Assembly (NCBI GenBank): GCA_045837725.1
Contig: JBEWZL010000243.1
Coordinates: forward strand, 248,001 to 312,000
Length of the DNA stretch: 64,000 nt
Reading direction: 5' to 3'
Source of the DNA: Vermamoeba vermiformis
Lineage: Eukaryota; Tubulinea; Echinamoebida
A program made the translations under genes and the position numbers. Shown in pieces: positions 61,720-64,000 of the stretch (its first letter is position 1; each line of letters opens with the position of its first letter). The notes below the pieces were generated by a model. It worked only from the letters and a program-made list of their open reading frames with translations, was not told the origin of the DNA and ran no database searches.

Positions 61720-62598
61720 ATGGTTGAATCCGAAAGTAAACTCCACAAATGCTTCTGCGATTGGGGCTTTGGTCTATTACTGCTATTATTCCACGGTGCA
61801 CTGATATTGACTGTCATAATTATGGTCGAGAAATCCCCTCGCACGGATTCGTTTTACATTGGCAGCTATTCATTCAGCATTAAACCGAAGATGAACGAAT
61901 TGCCGCTCGTTGAAGTGACCGAGACTATTCAATTTCAAGTGATTGGCACCTTTTCGACATTTACGAGGGTGATCCGATTCTCAAACAACACGATCGAGAC
62001 TGGTTTGCCTTCTTCAGTGGACCACTTTACGTACTCGAGTCCTAATGTGACAAACAAAGAATTGAATGTCAAAACCAACACGATTGAAGGGGAGAGCACG
62101 ACTTGGGTCTTCACCTTCCCTCCTCGCAGCGCAGCTATTATCATCACCTACACGTACGAGGCAGATCTGCTGTTCAACGCCACCAAGGATAACACGTGGA
62201 AGTTCAATTATCACTTGATCGACGACTCTTGGAGCAAGATGAACGGCAGTGTGTGGGGATTCAGCAAGATCGACGTGGATGTGTTGCTGCCGTTCGCTGA
62301 ACTGTCCAATCTCACGATGAGCCAAGATCTCTACGGCCAATCAGCGAATGGAAATCAGACCACGCTGTACTTCAAGCAGGACTACTTGGGACTCGGTCGT
62401 GATTACTCCATTGCGCTCGATTTCATCCCTGGCTCCGATGAAAATAAGGAACACGAGACTAAGAAGATCTTTGGCATTGATTGGTGGATCTTCGTTATTG
62501 CTGGCGGTGTTGTGGTCATCATTGTGGCTGCGATCTTGATTAGCCACATTGTCAAAACGCGACGCCAAAAGAAAATTTTAATTCTCGAAAAGCAATAA
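61720..62598 (+). CDS. DUF2207-like membrane protein
   Basis: Intronless gene of about 292 residues, starting at the first ATG of the frame. It has a hydrophobic signal-anchor at residues 16-35 (FGLLLLLFHGALILTVIIM), a long extracytoplasmic beta-type domain with several N-glycosylation sequons, and a second membrane segment near the C-terminus (WWIFVIAGGVVVIIVAAILI) followed by a basic tail. The core LVEVTETIQFQVIGTFSTFT plus RVIRFSNNTIE, then ITYTYEADLLFNATKDNTWK with FNYHLIDDSW and VDVLLPFAELSN, resembles the pattern of the mainly prokaryotic DUF2207 family (V-TE-I-F-G-F-RDI, W-I, v-v-lP). The match is from memory of that pattern and is uncertain. Function unknown. Confidence 0.7.
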   Translation: MVESESKLHKCFCDWGFGLLLLLFHGALILTVIIMVEKSPRTDSFYIGSYSFSIKPKMNELPLVEVTETIQFQVIGTFSTFTRVIRFSNNTIETGLPSSVDHFTYSSPNVTNKELNVKTNTIEGESTTWVFTFPPRSAAIIITYTYEADLLFNATKDNTWKFNYHLIDDSWSKMNGSVWGFSKIDVDVLLPFAELSNLTMSQDLYGQSANGNQTTLYFKQDYLGLGRDYSIALDFIPGSDENKEHETKKIFGIDWWIFVIAGGVVVIIVAAILISHIVKTRRQKKILILEKQ

Positions 62599-63359
62599 AT
62601 GATGTAATTATTAGGCAAGCGTTGTGATTGTTTTTTCAAGCGTAAATCCGACGGTACATTTATGACACAACTGAGAATCTTTTTCCGTTATAATTACGTA
62701 GTATCCCAAAAAATCTTATAATAATTATAGGACTTTTTAATCAACTGAATTATGTTCAAGATTTTGTGGATCAATTTTGGAGCGCGAGATGTGACACAAT
62801 CCTTTTTGTAACGACTCACGCCCTTGTACTCCATTCCTGTGGAGTTACGTTACTCTAATTGCCATTTGATTCAGTTTGTATTGGAAACGTGCAGTAATCA
62901 CGAAGCAAATACAGCGGGGAGATTGTAATCTTGCTGTTTTTGTTTTGATTTCTGCCCAGGGCCAGCAAATCTTTTTTTGTTAGTCGCGAATCATTGGGCA
63001 GTTAGAACTTATTTTTTTCGTGTGACTACCATACGAGGTAAGTGTTTTGAAATTGTTTTAATAATATTCAGTCTGGAGTCAAATCCACTGCGGTCTTCTA
63101 TTTGGAATAGATCCTGTTGCGCTTATTGAAAAATACAGCGAGCCTATTAAATTTGCAATAGTTAATTATAGTACATGATTAATATTGCTGATTTTAAATA
63201 TTGAAATCGAAAGTTTTAATTGCTGAAATTGTTTTTGGTTGCAAGTTGACCAACGGATTTCTTCTTCTCTCGCGAATTATCGACTAAAATATTTTCTATA
63301 GCGGCCTAATACGTGCTAATATCTGAAGACCATCGAATTAGTCACAAAAGCACTGAACA
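62599..63359. promoter_or_regulatory. Upstream region of talin, possible 5' UTR intron
   Basis: 761 bp without coding exons. GAG|GTAAGTG at 63036-63044 and TTTTCTATAG at 63291-63300 could be the donor and acceptor of an intron in the talin 5' UTR, leaving a 59-nt leader before the ATG at 63360. Long T-runs occur (62936-62945, 62972-62979). No RNA gene recognised. Confidence 0.4.
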
Positions 63360-64000
63360 ATGTCGATTCAGCTCAAGATTCTAGTCAGCGCAACCGGAGC
63401 AGCAAAAGTTCTCCGCTTTGCTCCTGATATGACCATTGCGGAAGTGCTCAAGGAAATCAAGGAGAAGACCGAAATTGGTGGCGCTGACCATGGTTTATAC
63501 CAAGCCGCATTCAAGGGAAAGAAGCCCAGATGGCTCCAGAAAAACAGAACTCTTAAATACTACGATATCACAAATAACGTAAGTTCCTTAACGGTCGTTT
63601 TTTTGTGCGATTAACTAGCATATTTAAAATTGATTGATTTTATATAATCTTTAAGCGCAAAGGTAATGCAGCCTGACTAATCGTTTGCTCTTCTTAGATG
63701 GAGCTCGAATATAAGAAGAAGTCTCGTAGACTTAAGATTAAACTTCCCGACGATACAGTTAAGACTGTTATGATTGATGATTCTGGTCTTGTTGCCCAGA
63801 TCGTCAAATCCGTTGTGGAGAAACTCGACATTAAAACAAACCCTGAAGAGTGGGGTCTCAGACGTGAAACTGCCTCTGACAGTAAGTCAATTATTCGTAC
63901 GGCTCTTGCATTTTTCTCACGATTTACGTTTAGATCAATTTTTGGTTGACGGTCAAACTTTGCAAGAACAAGACGTCGTCGACGAAGAAGAGCAACTTCT
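63360..64000 (+). CDS. TLN: Talin, N-terminal FERM (F0-F1) part, continues beyond window
   Basis: Integrin-actin adaptor. Exons 63360-63578, 63698-63881 and 63934 to beyond the window end join in phase. F0 is a ubiquitin-like domain (MSIQLKILVSATGAAKVLRF, GLYQAAFKGKKPRWLQ, LKYYDITNN). F1 begins MELEYKKKSRRLKIKLPDDT and TVMIDDSGLVAQIVKSVVEK, very close to the MEYRKKQRPLKIRMLDGTVK pattern of animal talin. DGQTLQEQDVVDEEEQLL corresponds to the segment just after the F1 loop (DHGRTLREQGV). The large unstructured F1 loop of vertebrate talin is absent here. The protein runs off the right edge. Confidence 0.93.

Overview
The window is nuclear DNA from a unicellular eukaryote. Genes are split by many short introns (mostly 45-60 nt, GT-AG, donors such as GTAAGT, GTACGT, GTGCGT), intergenic spaces are small, and strands alternate. 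The set of genes (talin, a supervillin-like headpiece protein, an SH3-tailed class I myosin, a BAR-like RhoGAP, syntaxin-16, GATOR1 DEPDC5, GK5, a PNRC/Edc1-type decapping activator) points to an amoeboid or otherwise motile member of Amorphea (a protist relative of animals and fungi, an apusomonad-like lineage or an amoebozoan). The sequence alone does not decide which. All exon borders below were set by hand from splice sites, reading phase and family similarity; no alignment was run.

Layout. 1-1161 is the 3' end of MCM4. 1253-11586 holds a Bud20/ZNF593-like zinc finger protein, WDR11, COG4, a short mitochondrial-looking protein and PIGU. 11587-14573 is a gene-free repeat island with inverted repeats, a decayed tandem duplication and tRNA-like (SINE-type) segments. 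14574-24367 carries a small membrane protein, SEH1, an RPRD1-type CID protein, the nine-exon DEPDC5 gene and the mitochondrial ribosomal protein mL38. 24661-34174 carries a decapping activator, syntaxin-16, RNF113/Cwc24, HOP2, a Kelch-PB1-MAP3K fusion kinase and proteasome Rpt5. 34371-46324 carries a RING-less MUL1-like protein, gamma-SNAP, CMC2, eIF3f, a mitochondrial carrier, CK2 alpha, an uncharacterised acidic protein, a membrane-anchored GK5 and a DUF6304-like protein. 46390-64000 carries a PPR protein with a histone-H1-like tail, the supervillin-like protein, a small ankyrin protein, myosin I, the BAR-RhoGAP-ADF-H protein, a DUF2207-like membrane protein and the N-terminus of talin.

Functional themes are membrane traffic (WDR11, COG4, syntaxin-16, gamma-SNAP), TORC1 control (SEH1 and DEPDC5, 1.8 kb apart), mitochondrial biogenesis (mL38, CMC2, carrier, PPR protein, MUL1-like), and actin-membrane mechanics in the last 15 kb (supervillin, myosin I, BAR-RhoGAP-ADF-H, talin). 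The most unusual items are the Kelch-PB1-Ste11 kinase, the BAR-RhoGAP-coactosin fusion, the DUF6304-like gene with an apparent +1 frameshift, and a 12-bp palindrome that recurs in short introns of unrelated genes.
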